Notes: generated by a model from the sequence alone, not told the origin. DNA of 64,000 nucleotides from Leptospira adleri (GCF_002811985.1 NZ_NPDU01000016.1:1-64000); one strand, 5' to 3'. Positions 27,256-37,786 are shown, counted from the first letter of the stretch. Made by a program: numbers and translations.

Positions 27256-28167
27256 CTAAAGGTTTCCTAGAAGTTTTTCTAGGTATCGAACTCCGCCCAT
27301 GGCATTTAGGTCAAACTGAATCTGACAAGCCGGACATTGATATCTTCCCGGCTTGGAAACGCGAATGCGGCTGCTGCAAGCTCCGCAGTAGATCATCCTT
27401 TTTGGAAAACGTTTTTCGTCCTGAATCGCTTGATCCAGAATCGATTTGGCGGCGTAGGACGCAGTCGACGTTTCTGAAGAAGAACTCGATTCTTCCGTTT
27501 TGGAAACGCCGGAAGAAATCATAGAAGAACTCGTCCCCTCTTCCTGTAAAAACGCCTCCAATCTTCGGGACTGACTCGAAAGACCGTGTTCCGGCGAACC
27601 GGGTTCGGAATTAAAAACTTCCTTCGCTTCGGTTTTCGGATCTTCCGAAGACGCGACCTCCGACTCCGGAACCGTTCGAATTTCCGGAATATAAACGGAC
27701 TGAGAACCTCCGAAGCCGGAACGAGAAGCCGAAGTCTCCTTGGAAGAATAGAACTGGATCGGAGTATTTCTTTTGATCCGGGAAATCGGAGAGGATTCTT
27801 TTTTAGAACTTCTCTCGTCCTGAATTTTGATCAAGGAAAGATATTCTTCGGCTCGGGAAGGATCTTCGAAAAAAGAAATCGTTTTACCGAAACCTAAAAA
27901 GCTGAGTAACGTTTTACATTCTTCGTTGAACGCGCAATAGGCGGAAGAAGCGCCTCGGTTTTTAAGAAAATTCTCAAAGCGGGCGAGGACGCTGATTCCT
28001 TCCGCTTCGATGTATTCGAGTTCCTCGCAGGAAAATAAAAATTTCCGAATTCCTTCCTCCCATTTCGCCTTGAGATAAGAATAAAAATCCTCCGCGCTCG
28101 AAGCGTCGAGTTTCCCCTTCAGCTTGAGCTTGAGAATATTGCCGGAAAGTCTGGATCGGATTTCCAC
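27256..28167 (-). CDS. STAS-domain protein with C-terminal zinc ribbon
   Basis: 303 aa. Residues 1-110 fit an anti-sigma antagonist-like STAS domain (LKLKLKGKLDASSAEDFYSY, LEYIEAEGISVLARFENFL). A serine- and glutamate-rich disordered linker (about 120-245) follows, then a four-cysteine zinc ribbon: CGAC (about 264-267) and CPAC (about 281-284) in YCGACSSRIRVSKPGRYQCP. STAS domains bind kinases or phosphatases in partner-switching; the ribbon may bind nucleic acid or protein. The usual phosphorylated serine position reads IEAEGISVL rather than DSSG, so phosphorylation is doubtful. It lies between a membrane sensor-like gene and murJ. Confidence 0.8.
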   Translation of the reverse strand: MEIRSRLSGNILKLKLKGKLDASSAEDFYSYLKAKWEEGIRKFLFSCEELEYIEAEGISVLARFENFLKNRGASSAYCAFNEECKTLLSFLGFGKTISFFEDPSRAEEYLSLIKIQDERSSKKESSPISRIKRNTPIQFYSSKETSASRSGFGGSQSVYIPEIRTVPESEVASSEDPKTEAKEVFNSEPGSPEHGLSSQSRRLEAFLQEEGTSSSMISSGVSKTEESSSSSETSTASYAAKSILDQAIQDEKRFPKRMIYCGACSSRIRVSKPGRYQCPACQIQFDLNAMGGVRYLEKLLGNL

Positions 28168-28177
28168 GTTCTTTTTG

Positions 28178-29260
28178 TTATCCTAAGTAGATCGCGTCCA
28201 ATACTTCTTCTTTGGAGGCGGCGGTTGGGTGAATCGTCGCAATCGTCGGCTCCGAACGAGGAACGGAAGCGTGCGCGACGGGAGAAGATTCGATCGGCTG
28301 CGTGACGACGGAAGCAGCCTGCGGATTTGCGATCGGAGCCGCGGTCAAAACCGGTGCCGGCGCCGAAACGACCTCTTCCATTCTTTCCTCTTCCTTTCCA
28401 AGACTTCCCGGAATCGGAAGAGAATCCAGAGGACTGGACTTTCTCGCAAGCACCGGAACGTTCATCTCGGAAGAATGAGAGACCTTTTCCACGAGAGGTC
28501 TCGATCCGAAATCGGGAACCGATTGTTTTGTGGAATTGCCCAAGGTCAAAAGGAGATACACAAATTCTAAGAATAAGGCCGCACCGAGCGCAATGAGGGA
28601 ATAATTACGGACCAACCACTCCAAGAGTTCCGTCTGTTTGGAAACAAAGGTGCGAAAGTTACCTCGGTCGTAGACCATGTGAAGAGCCGCCACCCGATCG
28701 AGCTTAGTAGGATGAAAAACGGCCGCGGAAAGAAGAATTTCGGGTTCGTTGATCTCCGGAAAATAACCCGCGAGTTTGGAGAAAAAGCCGCTCTTCGCGA
28801 CGACTTCTTTTTTTTCACCCATAAGAACCGGAATCCCGATCTGCCATTTGCGAAGACGAAAAGCCCTCGTATAAAGCGCGTCCTGATAAAGAGCGACCGG
28901 TTTTCTTTTTTTCAGATCCTCTTGCAGATATTCCGGATTGGAATGAGCGAGAACGATTCCCGATTCGGTGGTCAAAAAAAGTTCTTTGATCGTATAACCG
29001 TCCGAATCCTTTTCGGACAACTTAGTCATACGATTGAATACGAAGTTGATATCCTCGTAGTTACGGTCCGCGCCCGAGTTTTCCGCGGCCTTTGCAAGAG
29101 TGCCTAACGTATCACGCGCTCTGTTATCGGAGCCGATTTTTAAGAGTTCGAAAGAAGCCAGAGAAGATTCTAAAAACGACCAGGCCACGGCTCCGAGCGC
29201 GACCGCTTCGCAGACGATCAGCAATAAAAGAAAATAGAATATACTTTTGAAAATCTTCAC
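28178..29260 (-). CDS. membrane-anchored sensor-like protein, unknown
   Basis: 360 aa. A first helix (about 4-30) and a second (about 218-240) flank an extracytoplasmic domain of about 185 residues. The region IKELFLTTESGIVLAHSNPEYLQ resembles the core of Cache/dCache sensor domains (weak). The cytoplasmic tail of about 120 residues is low-complexity (Pro, Ala, Ser, Val) and has no recognisable output domain. It lies 10 bases upstream of the STAS gene, so it may pass a signal to that protein by contact (inference). Confidence 0.7.
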   Translation of the reverse strand: MKIFKSIFYFLLLLIVCEAVALGAVAWSFLESSLASFELLKIGSDNRARDTLGTLAKAAENSGADRNYEDINFVFNRMTKLSEKDSDGYTIKELFLTTESGIVLAHSNPEYLQEDLKKRKPVALYQDALYTRAFRLRKWQIGIPVLMGEKKEVVAKSGFFSKLAGYFPEINEPEILLSAAVFHPTKLDRVAALHMVYDRGNFRTFVSKQTELLEWLVRNYSLIALGAALFLEFVYLLLTLGNSTKQSVPDFGSRPLVEKVSHSSEMNVPVLARKSSPLDSLPIPGSLGKEEERMEEVVSAPAPVLTAAPIANPQAASVVTQPIESSPVAHASVPRSEPTIATIHPTAASKEEVLDAIYLG

Positions 29261-29335
29261 TCTTCTGACCTCTCTTTCATCAATCGGAAGAAAGGAGGTT
29301 TTCTCTTGAGGATAAAATAGAAGAACGCGCGTTTT

Positions 29336-29989
29336 TCAGCGGGAAACCGCGTTTTCGGAAGAAAGAAGAAAGGAATTCAGATTCTTTCGAACCTCGGAAA
29401 GAAATTGACTGCGTTTCAAAATTCCCGAATCCAAACCCAATGTTTCCACGCTCGTCATGTCCATCCAATTTCGACCGCAGGGATTGATACAACGAAAGGC
29501 GCGAAAATCGTTATTCAAATTAAAAGCGACTCCGTAACTCGTAAAAAAAGACTTAAAGTTCACGCCGATGGAACAGATCTTCTTGGAAGGATCGGATTTA
29601 AGATAAAGTCCGGGAGAATCCGGATCGGAAACGAGCTCCAAGTTCCAGGTTTTCAACGCGGCGTCCTCGAGCGCGCCCAAAAAATTCTCCAAATAAGAAC
29701 GGATCGAAAGATTCCGTTTTTTCAAATCCACGTGGGAATAGATCACGAGCTGACCTGGTTCGTGGGCCGTAAAGTCCCCGCCCCTTTGGATAAAATGAAC
29801 CGAAATTCCTTGGGATTCCAGAAATTCTTTTCCTAAGAGTAGATTCTCAAGATTATAATTGATTCCGCCGGTGATCGTGGGACCGTGTTCTAAAAACAGA
29901 ACGCATTCTTTCCGAAATCGGCGAAATTTTTCCTGCAATTCCACATAACGAAGGTATGGAAATTCTCCTTTCAGTTCGATCATTCTCAC
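29336..29989 (-). CDS. lipB: octanoyl-[acyl carrier protein] transferase
   Basis: 217 aa. The RGGDFTAHEPGQLVIY motif (69-84) matches the family RGG-T-HGPGQ box. The catalytic pair is Lys137 (KKICSIGV) and Cys171 (INPCGR). The enzyme moves octanoyl groups from ACP to lipoyl domains, the first step of lipoate synthesis in the cytoplasm. The start is GTG at 29989 or ATG at 29983; no strong ribosome site separates them. It is divergent from the Panacea-domain gene with only 12 bases between the longest starts, so the promoters must overlap the coding ends. Confidence 0.95.
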   Translation of the reverse strand: MRMIELKGEFPYLRYVELQEKFRRFRKECVLFLEHGPTITGGINYNLENLLLGKEFLESQGISVHFIQRGGDFTAHEPGQLVIYSHVDLKKRNLSIRSYLENFLGALEDAALKTWNLELVSDPDSPGLYLKSDPSKKICSIGVNFKSFFTSYGVAFNLNNDFRAFRCINPCGRNWMDMTSVETLGLDSGILKRSQFLSEVRKNLNSFLLSSENAVSR

Positions 29990-30001
29990 AAGATTCTTTA
30001 T

Positions 30002-30535
<534 letters not shown>

Positions 30536-30547
30536 CGGGACCCTAAG

Positions 30548-30898
30548 ATGCAGATAACCATAATGAAAGGTAAAATCCACCGGGCTACGGTTACGGACGC
30601 GGACCTGAACTATGAAGGCAGTCTGACCGTGGATATGGATCTTGTGGACGCGGCGGGAATGCGGGTCTACGAGAAGGTTTCCGTTGTGAACGTTAACAAC
30701 GGAGCCCGCTTTGAAACTTACATCATCGAAGGAAAACGCGGTTCCGGAGAGATTTGTTTGAATGGAGCGGCCGCCAGACTCGGAATGAAGGGTGACAAGG
30801 TCATCATCATCACCTACGCTCAAGTGGAAGAGAAAGAACTTCCCTCTAATTACTCCCCAAAAGTAGTTCACGTTGACGAAAATAACCGGAAACGGTAA
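30548..30898 (+). CDS. panD: aspartate 1-decarboxylase proenzyme
   Basis: 116 aa. The self-cleavage site is Gly24-Ser25 in [10 protein letters not shown], exactly at the canonical position when counted from this ATG, which supports the start. [12 protein letters not shown] and the C-terminal [15 protein letters not shown] are also family-typical. The enzyme makes beta-alanine for pantothenate and coenzyme A. It starts 12 bases after the Panacea gene and is probably co-transcribed with it. The residues expected for processing and pyruvoyl formation are present. Confidence 0.97.
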   Translation: MQITIMKGKIHRATVTDADLNYEGSLTVDMDLVDAAGMRVYEKVSVVNVNNGARFETYIIEGKRGSGEICLNGAAARLGMKGDKVIIITYAQVEEKELPSNYSPKVVHVDENNRKR

Positions 30899-30986
30899 TT
30901 TTTGCAAAAAACGACTTTCCGAACCTAATTTCCGGCTCGCAGAGACCGATATAAATTAGTAAGAATTCCATCGGACCAGAATAACT

Positions 30987-31835
<849 letters not shown>

Positions 31836-31850
31836 GAACAAAACGATCTC

Positions 31851-31870
31851 CGGGCGGGAACTTCCGCCCG
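31851..31870 (+). terminator. GC-rich hairpin after the exported-protein gene
   Basis: cgggcgg (31851-31857) and ccgcccg (31864-31870) around a 6-base loop, 15 bases after the stop. No U-run follows, but the stem is strong. Confidence 0.6.
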
Positions 31871-32087
31871 CTCTCGTGTCCTTACTCGATTCTTAATTTC
31901 AATCCTCAGTTCTTGAGTTCGTTTTCTATCATTGATTTCTTTCCAATTCTAAAACGAAGAAAAAAGAGATTCCAAAGCTAAGGAAATCGCAATCAGCGTT
32001 CCTAAAAAAAATCGCCGGTTTCATTCTCCGGAAACGAAAAAGAAGAATCGATTTTGAAATATAAATTCCTTTCTTCCAAAACGGGAC

Positions 32088-32124
32088 AGGAGTGATTTTT
32101 CCAAAAAAGGAAAAACCCACTCCT
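32088..32124. terminator. long hairpin between convergent genes
   Basis: aggagtgatttttcc (32088-32102) pairs with ggaaaaacccactcct (32109-32124) with small internal bulges and an A-rich loop. It lies between the exported-protein gene and the convergent SBBP gene and could stop transcription from either side. The remaining bases of this 358-base interval show no gene. Confidence 0.55.
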
Positions 32125-32193
32125 GCGAAAAAAACTTTTAAAAAAAATCAGAATGCGGATCGAATGTGGACGTCGCACGACTTGTAAAATTCT

Positions 32194-33651
32194 TTATTTG
32201 TACTGAATGAGAAAGACGTCTTGGGTTCCGGTGGAAGCCATGCCGTCTAACGTTCCGTTGGTAAACCCGGTCGTATAAAGATTCCCGAAAATATCCGAAC
32301 GAATTCCGTTTCCATTCGTATTGGAGCCGCCGCCCGCGCCGTCCAACCTCGACCATTGTTTGTTTCCGCCGCTATCATACTTCACGACAAAAAGATCTTG
32401 AGCGCCGATCGCGGCAATCCCGTCAAAACCGCCGATCGATTGACCCGTCGCAAAGACGTTTCCAAAAGAATCGGACGTGATCCCGAAGGCGCTTTCGTTT
32501 CCTCCCGGATTTCCCAAAAGACGAGTCCACAATCTGTTACCGGAAGAATCGTATTTCACGACGAAGATATCCTGAATTCCCGTCAGAGTTTGTCCGTCCA
32601 AATTCGTTCCCGTGGCTCCGGTCGTATAAATAACGTTAGCCGATCGATCCAAGACGATTCCAAAGGCGGCCGTAAGAGAGGAACCGCTCGGACTTCCCAA
32701 AAGTTTCGTCCATTGTTTGTTGCCGGCCCCGTCATACTTCACCACGAAAAGATCCTGAGTCCCGGACAAAGGCTGCCCGTCCAAATTTCCGAACGTAGAT
32801 CCGGTTGTGTAAACGTTCCCGGAAGCGTCCGTCGCGGCCCCGAAGGAACTCGTATTCGCTCCCACGGCCCCTAAGAGTCTCGTCCACTGCTTGTTGCCGG
32901 CGCCGTCGTATTTTACGACAAATAGATCTTGATTGCCCGTGAGAATCTGTCCGTCCAAATTGTTGTTCACCTGACCGGTCGCAAATACGTTTCCTGAAGA
33001 ATCTGCGGCGATCGCATTGGAAGAAGTTTGAGTTCCGGGCGCGCCCAAAAGACGGGTCCATTGTTTATTTCCCGCCGCGTCAAACTTGACTATAAAAGTA
33101 TCCTGAATTCCGGAAAGGACTTGCCCGTCTAAGTTTCCGTTCGTCTTACCCGTAGAATAGACGTTTCCGGTCGAATCCGAAACGATTCCCGCAGAGGAAG
33201 TATTGGACCCGATGACTCCTAACGTTCTGGACCATTGTTTATGTCCTAAGTTATCGTACTTCGCGACGAAAATATCGAAGAGACCGACCAAAGGATGTCC
33301 GTCCAAATTGCCGTTCGAAAATCCGGTGATGTAAACGTTTCCGGAATCGTCGCTCGAAACGCCCAGTGAATTCGAAGTGGCACCCGCAACTCCGAGGAGC
33401 GTGGTCCATTGCCTTTGACCGGCGTTGTTGATGGCGACCGGCTTTCCCGAAACGGAAAAACTAGTTCCGCAAAACGAGGTCGGATCTTGGGCCAAAATTT
33501 TGAGCGCCGCGGTCTTTAAAAATAGATCCCCGCTTGGATCGCAGAGATTGTTGGAACGAATCGCACACCCGGAAACGAAAAAATAGAAGAATAGAATATT
33601 CCACTTTAAAAATATTCTTAATTTAAAAACAATCATTGCTCGCCTACTCAT
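32194..33651 (-). CDS. SBBP beta-propeller lipoprotein
   Basis: 485 aa. The lipobox FFVSGC follows the hydrophobic stretch, giving a lipid-anchored Cys near residue 29. An ATG at 33636 (residue 6) has a possible aggcgag site and is an alternative start. After about 75 residues come seven SBBP repeats of about 55-58 residues, each with NLDGQxLxGxQDLFVVKYDxAGNKQWTRLLG and a following DSSGNVYTTGxT. The array starts with a lone GQRQWTTLLG half-unit and ends with a half-unit (TQDVFLIQYK), as in a propeller closed by pairing of both ends. The function is unknown and it is probably surface- or periplasm-facing. Confidence 0.88.
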   Translation of the reverse strand: MSRRAMIVFKLRIFLKWNILFFYFFVSGCAIRSNNLCDPSGDLFLKTAALKILAQDPTSFCGTSFSVSGKPVAINNAGQRQWTTLLGVAGATSNSLGVSSDDSGNVYITGFSNGNLDGHPLVGLFDIFVAKYDNLGHKQWSRTLGVIGSNTSSAGIVSDSTGNVYSTGKTNGNLDGQVLSGIQDTFIVKFDAAGNKQWTRLLGAPGTQTSSNAIAADSSGNVFATGQVNNNLDGQILTGNQDLFVVKYDGAGNKQWTRLLGAVGANTSSFGAATDASGNVYTTGSTFGNLDGQPLSGTQDLFVVKYDGAGNKQWTKLLGSPSGSSLTAAFGIVLDRSANVIYTTGATGTNLDGQTLTGIQDIFVVKYDSSGNRLWTRLLGNPGGNESAFGITSDSFGNVFATGQSIGGFDGIAAIGAQDLFVVKYDSGGNKQWSRLDGAGGGSNTNGNGIRSDIFGNLYTTGFTNGTLDGMASTGTQDVFLIQYK

Positions 33652-34007
33652 AAAAGCTGAAACAAAACGGATTTAGAAAAATGAATAAAGGACGTTCCTC
33701 TAAAACCGCTCCCTACGCATCATATCCGCAACGTTATTTAAAACAGCCTCTCCGTACGAGGAGAGTCAACTCATCTGGAACCTAAGACAGAAACGGGGAA
33801 TCAACTTCCTACAAAATGGCATAAACTACAGCGTTTCAAAATGCAGGATTCAAAACAAGACTTGAAATTTATGGACCACGGCGATCCGACATTACGGAAA
33901 GAAAGGAACCACAACGTGATTTCGAATTGGAAACGATTTAGCTCCGAACGCTCCTTTGCGTTTTAGCGATTTTTATCGTGAATCCGATTTAATGATTCGG
34001 ATTCCAC
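33652..34007. other. intergenic region before the tandem array
   Basis: About 355 bases upstream of the SBBP gene, holding its promoter and leading into the repeat array. No gene is supported. A near-palindrome (ctctccgtacgaggagag) lies in the middle. Confidence 0.4.
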
Positions 34008-34530
34008 GTGTGAGTTCCTACACTTGAAGTCTCATCAGCTTTTGCAAGATCGTCGATCACGCGTATCACACAAAAAGACGTGTGAGTTCCTACACTTTAA
34101 GTTTCATCAACTTTTGCGAGATCGTCGATCGCGCGTATTACCCAAAAAAAAGTGTGAGTTCCCACACTTGAAGTTCCTCAGCTTTTGCAAGATTGTCGGT
34201 GCCGCGTATCACCCAAAAAAAAGTGTGAGTTCCCACACTTTAAGTTTCATCAGTTTTTGCGAGATCGTCGATCGCGCGTATTACCCAAAAAAGTGTGAGT
34301 TCCCACACTTGAAGTTTCATCAGTTTTTGCAAGATTGTCGGTGCCGCGTATCACACAAAAAAACGTGTGAGTTCCTACATTTTAAGTCTCATCAGCTTTT
34401 GCGAGATCGTCGGTGCCGCGTATCACCCAAAAAAAAGTGTGAGTTCCCACACTTTAAGTTTCATCAGTTTTTGCGAGATCGTCGATCGCGCGTATTACCC
34501 TAAAAAGTATGAGTTCCCACACTTGAAATC
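34008..34530. repeat. tandem array of ~71-bp units, each with a gtgtgag hairpin
   Basis: Units begin with gtgtgagttccyacactt at 34008, 34080, 34152, 34223, 34293, 34365, 34437 and (variant gtatgag) 34507. The spacing is 72, 72, 71, 70, 72, 72 and 70. Between them runs a conserved body with catcagcttttgcgagatcg and a cgcgtat element followed by an A-run. Most copies form a stem aagtgtg/cacactt with a 6-base loop. Substitutions alternate between two body types (gtcgatcgcgcg and gtcggtgccgcg), which suggests repeated duplication and exchange. A 159-codon reading frame across the array is only a product of the 72-base period. From 34531 to 34856 nothing else is seen. Confidence 0.9.
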
Positions 34531-34856
34531 TTTTGGAAAGCCATCCAGAAATGCGTTTCATTCTTAAGAGAACGATCCTCGTTTGGTGAAAAAATCAATC
34601 TTAGAAATCAAAAGGAAATTTCGGCAAAAAACTCGGCATCGGACGTTTTAAAGGATTCTTATTGAGATTTGAAAACTTCGAAAGCCCAACTCGTTCTTTC
34701 AAAGAGGGAAACTGACGTAAGGAAATAAGATCGCTTCGTATTTTTTGATAAGATCTAACTTGAAAGGAAGAATTTGAATTCTTCTTAAAAAAGAAGAAAA
34801 CAAAGAGAGATTTCAATTTTTTTTGAAATCGTAAGATCGTAAGCGAGAAAGAATAT

Positions 34857-35144
34857 TTAGAGAGATTTTCTGGAAGAACGTTTTGTCTGTTTCTTATAAC
34901 GTTCGATGCTCTCGGGGACATATCTAGTCGACCAATCCGCCCCGCTCATATTCTTTTCAATCCAACCGGTGCCGTGGTCCCAGCGTCCGTCGGACAAAAA
35001 ATCAAAGAAGTAAGAGGAGTTCATGTAACGATAGGAGTCCATGATGTCGAGAATGTCCCTTTTTACGGGGAAACCCTGGCCGTTTTCGCTTTCTGAAAAG
35101 AAGCTATTGTCCATTGGTTCAATTCTATGAACAGGCATTTCCAA
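34857..35144 (-). CDS. small hypothetical protein
   Basis: 95 aa from a TTG at 35144, or about 93 aa from the ATG at 35138. The composition is protein-like: acidic N-half, YMNSSYFFDFLSDGRWDHGTGW in the middle, and a basic tail (KKQTKRSSRKSL). There is no signal peptide or membrane segment and no recognised family. It lies 40 bases downstream of another small gene in the same direction, and the two may form an operon. The lack of a clear ribosome site leaves the start open. Confidence 0.55.
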   Translation of the reverse strand: MEMPVHRIEPMDNSFFSESENGQGFPVKRDILDIMDSYRYMNSSYFFDFLSDGRWDHGTGWIEKNMSGADWSTRYVPESIERYKKQTKRSSRKSL

Positions 35145-35184
35145 TGTCCATTCTTTTCTTATGTTCGCATTGACGGGGATTTTC

Positions 35185-35385
35185 CTAATCCCAGAGCGTC
35201 AATTGCCCCTCTTCCGGAATCTCCCGAGGCTGAACAATCTCCTTTTCGAGCTTTTTGCCGTGTAGGACCTCCTGACGCCGTTTTTTCACCTTTCTGGCTT
35301 CTTCCAGGATTCCTTCCAATTTCTCCTCTAAAAAATAACGCAATTGCTGCTCGATTTCGTTTTCTGTTTCTCGGATCAACACCAT
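35185..35385 (-). CDS. small coiled-coil protein
   Basis: 66 aa from the ATG at 35385, which has ggagg seven bases upstream; longer in-frame readings overlap the divergent HDOD gene and lack such a site. Almost the whole chain is charged helix (EQQLRYFLEEKLEGILEEAR, then KKRRQEVLHGKKLEKE), ending EEGQLTLWD. This suggests a coiled coil or partner-binding helix in the cytoplasm. No family is recognised. Divergent from the HDOD-domain gene, with about 120 bases between starts. Confidence 0.7.
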   Translation of the reverse strand: MVLIRETENEIEQQLRYFLEEKLEGILEEARKVKKRRQEVLHGKKLEKEIVQPREIPEEGQLTLWD

Positions 35386-35506
35386 TCTATCCTCCAACTT
35401 TCCCCGGATACGAGGAACAGAATAAATCGGACCCCGGACAATGTTTTCCGGAAAGACTGGATTTATTTCGGATTCGTCAAAAAATTGCAAAGAGAAAGGC
35501 CAATCG

Positions 35507-36988
35507 ATGCTCAACATAACGGAACTCACGGATACTCTTTTGAACGGAAAGGATATCGATATCGAATACAAATTCGTATCGGAAGAAGACCATCAACAGC
35601 TCTATAATTTATTGCTCAATATTCTAGGAAAGATCGATAGACTTTTTCTAACGGAGGTTATTTCTACCATTCTCAAAGAAATTCTGATGAACGCGAACAA
35701 GGCCAACGCAAAAAGAATTTTTTTTCTAAAGAAGAATCTGGACATCCACAACGCAGATCAGTACGCCAAGGGAATGAGAACCTTTCAACAGGAAATTACA
35801 CATCACTGGGACGATCAAAAAGAAAGTCTGATCAACAGTAATTTTCAGATCCACCTCCGCGCGAAGATGATCAACAACAGCCTCGCGATTCTTGTTGAAA
35901 ACGACGCGGCCCTTCTTCCTCAAGAAACGGAAAGGATCAAAAAAAGAATCGAGTCCGCAAGAAAATACAACGACCTTTCCGACGCGTTCATGGATATCTC
36001 CGATTCTCAGGAAAGCGCCGGACTCGGTCTTGTGCTCATCCAGCTTCTCCTGAAAAACTCAGGAATCGGATCGGATAAATTCAAAGTGGATACGGACGGA
36101 AAACTCACGAGAGCGACTCTCGTCGTTCCGCAGCAGATCGTCCCCATCGATATCACTACAAAACTCAAGGAAAGAATTTTGGCGGAAATAGAAGGACTTC
36201 CCCCGCTGCCGAACACACTTACGAGAATTATCTCCCTTTGCAACAACCCGGATTCGGATCTTTCCATCATCGCAAACGAGATCGAAAAAAATCCGGCCTT
36301 GAGCGTGGATCTTTTAAAACTCTCCAACTCGGCGGGGTTTGCGAGCAGAAACAAGGTAAACACAATCGTACAAGCCGTCAAAGTTGTCGGACTCAAAAAC
36401 GTTCGAAACCTGCTCTATGTTTCCGGGGTTCGAAAGATCATGGATGGACGTTATGCGAAATTGCAAGAGGTTTGGAACCATTCCAATATGTGCAGTTTTT
36501 TCATCCGTCATATCGCGGGTCGGGGCGGAATGACCAGAGTTGCGGACATCGCCGCGGCGGGGGCCCTTTTACACGATCTTGGAAAGTTCATCCTTTTATC
36601 CTTGGACCAAAAACTTTTCATCAAATTGTCCAATTATCAAAAAGACAGAGACTTCGGAAGTTCCACGATCTTAGAAGAGATCTCGATCGGAATTTCACAT
36701 CCGACCTTGGGCGGACTTCTCGCAAAAAAATGGGACTTTCCTCCCGACCTCGTGCAGATGATAGAATTTCATCACAGACCTTTTATGACGATGGGAAGCG
36801 TCTATCACGACTTAGTCGAACTCGTTTATCTCGCGAATATGATGGTGGATTGTATCGATAAAAAAGCGTCTTTTTTCACGATAGACGAAACCATACTTCA
36901 AAAATACGACCTCTACGATAAAAAGACTTTTGAAGAAACCTGTGAAAAACTTCGAAAGCTCTACAACATCGCGAGAATGGAGAATTAA
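35507..36988 (+). CDS. HDOD-domain protein with N-terminal GHKL-type ATPase-like domain
   Basis: 493 aa from the ATG at 35507 (aaagg seven bases upstream). Residues about 35-215 resemble a GHKL/HATPase fold: an N-box-like ILKEILMNANKANAKRI, then a glycine-rich SAGLGLVLIQLLL. Residues about 225-430 are an HDOD domain (LPPLPNTLTRIISLCNNPDS, LLKLSNSAGFA), with ALLHDLGKF resembling an HD motif. HDOD proteins act in signal output, often with kinases. The combination suggests a signalling scaffold in the cytoplasm. Seven bases separate it from the ABC ATPase gene. Confidence 0.87.
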   Translation: MLNITELTDTLLNGKDIDIEYKFVSEEDHQQLYNLLLNILGKIDRLFLTEVISTILKEILMNANKANAKRIFFLKKNLDIHNADQYAKGMRTFQQEITHHWDDQKESLINSNFQIHLRAKMINNSLAILVENDAALLPQETERIKKRIESARKYNDLSDAFMDISDSQESAGLGLVLIQLLLKNSGIGSDKFKVDTDGKLTRATLVVPQQIVPIDITTKLKERILAEIEGLPPLPNTLTRIISLCNNPDSDLSIIANEIEKNPALSVDLLKLSNSAGFASRNKVNTIVQAVKVVGLKNVRNLLYVSGVRKIMDGRYAKLQEVWNHSNMCSFFIRHIAGRGGMTRVADIAAAGALLHDLGKFILLSLDQKLFIKLSNYQKDRDFGSSTILEEISIGISHPTLGGLLAKKWDFPPDLVQMIEFHHRPFMTMGSVYHDLVELVYLANMMVDCIDKKASFFTIDETILQKYDLYDKKTFEETCEKLRKLYNIARMEN

Positions 36989-36994
36989 AAACGT

Positions 36995-37786
36995 TTGAAA
37001 TCCGATCCCTTACTTTCCGTGGAGGAAGTGACCTACAAACCTACCGGAAAGACGATCTTAGACGGAGTCAGCTTTCAAATCTTAGAAAACGAACACTGCG
37101 TGCTTCTGGGAAGAAACGGCGCCGGTAAGAGTACTCTCGTAAATCTCATCTACGGAATGATCTGGGCGACTTCCGGAACGATCCGACTCTTCCAAGAAAC
37201 CTACGGAGAAACGATCGTCCAGGACTTAAGAAAAAGAATCGGAATCTTAGACTCTTCTCAACAGGAGAACGCACTCCAAAGAAAACTAACGGTTCTCGAC
37301 GTGGTCTTGACCGGACTCTTTCATACGATCGGATATTACAGGGATCCTAGTGCCCAGGAAGAGACGAAAGCGCTTCGGATCCTGGATGACGCGGACTTAA
37401 TCTCCAAAAAAGATCAACTCTACGTTACGCTCTCATCTGGAGAAAAGAAAAAAATTCTTTTTTTGAGAAGCCTCGTAAGCGAACCCGATCTTTTGATTTT
37501 GGACGAACCTTGTTCTTCCCTCGATCTCACGGCAAGAGAGGATTTTTTAGGATTTTTGAAACGATATCATTCGCAAAGAAAATTCACCTCCCTTTATATC
37601 ACTCATCGACCGGAAGAAATACCGGAATTCTATTCCAAGGCAGTATTGTTAAAGAATGGAAAAATTTTAACCTCCGGTCCGATCGAAGAAACCTTCCGGG
37701 AAACGTATCTCCGGGAACTCTACGATCTTTCCTTAGAAGTAAAACGAATCAACGGAACCTGGTCCGTCATTCCTACGCGGGAATAA
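36995..37786 (+). CDS. ABC ATPase, stand-alone (ModF/YlmA-like)
   Basis: 263 aa from a TTG start. Walker A is GRNGAGKST, signature TLSSGEKKKI, Walker B LLILDEPCSSLD, and switch histidine THR. The order and spacing (GYYRDPSAQEETKALRILDD) resemble the single-domain group around ModF/YlmA. No permease gene is adjacent, so the partner is encoded elsewhere, or the protein has a non-transport role. It follows the HDOD gene at 6 bases and precedes the SRPBCC gene by about 100 bases. Confidence 0.88.
   Translation: MKSDPLLSVEEVTYKPTGKTILDGVSFQILENEHCVLLGRNGAGKSTLVNLIYGMIWATSGTIRLFQETYGETIVQDLRKRIGILDSSQQENALQRKLTVLDVVLTGLFHTIGYYRDPSAQEETKALRILDDADLISKKDQLYVTLSSGEKKKILFLRSLVSEPDLLILDEPCSSLDLTAREDFLGFLKRYHSQRKFTSLYITHRPEEIPEFYSKAVLLKNGKILTSGPIEETFRETYLRELYDLSLEVKRINGTWSVIPTRE

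Noticed and set aside
34024..34503. 159-codon open frame across the tandem array
   Set aside because: It exists only because several units are 72 bases (a multiple of three). The sequence is an exact reflection of the repeats and shifts frame with unit length changes; no ribosome site.
34008..34530. CRISPR-like array
   Set aside because: The spacers are not unique: the whole ~71-bp unit repeats, including the parts between the cores. No cas genes nearby.
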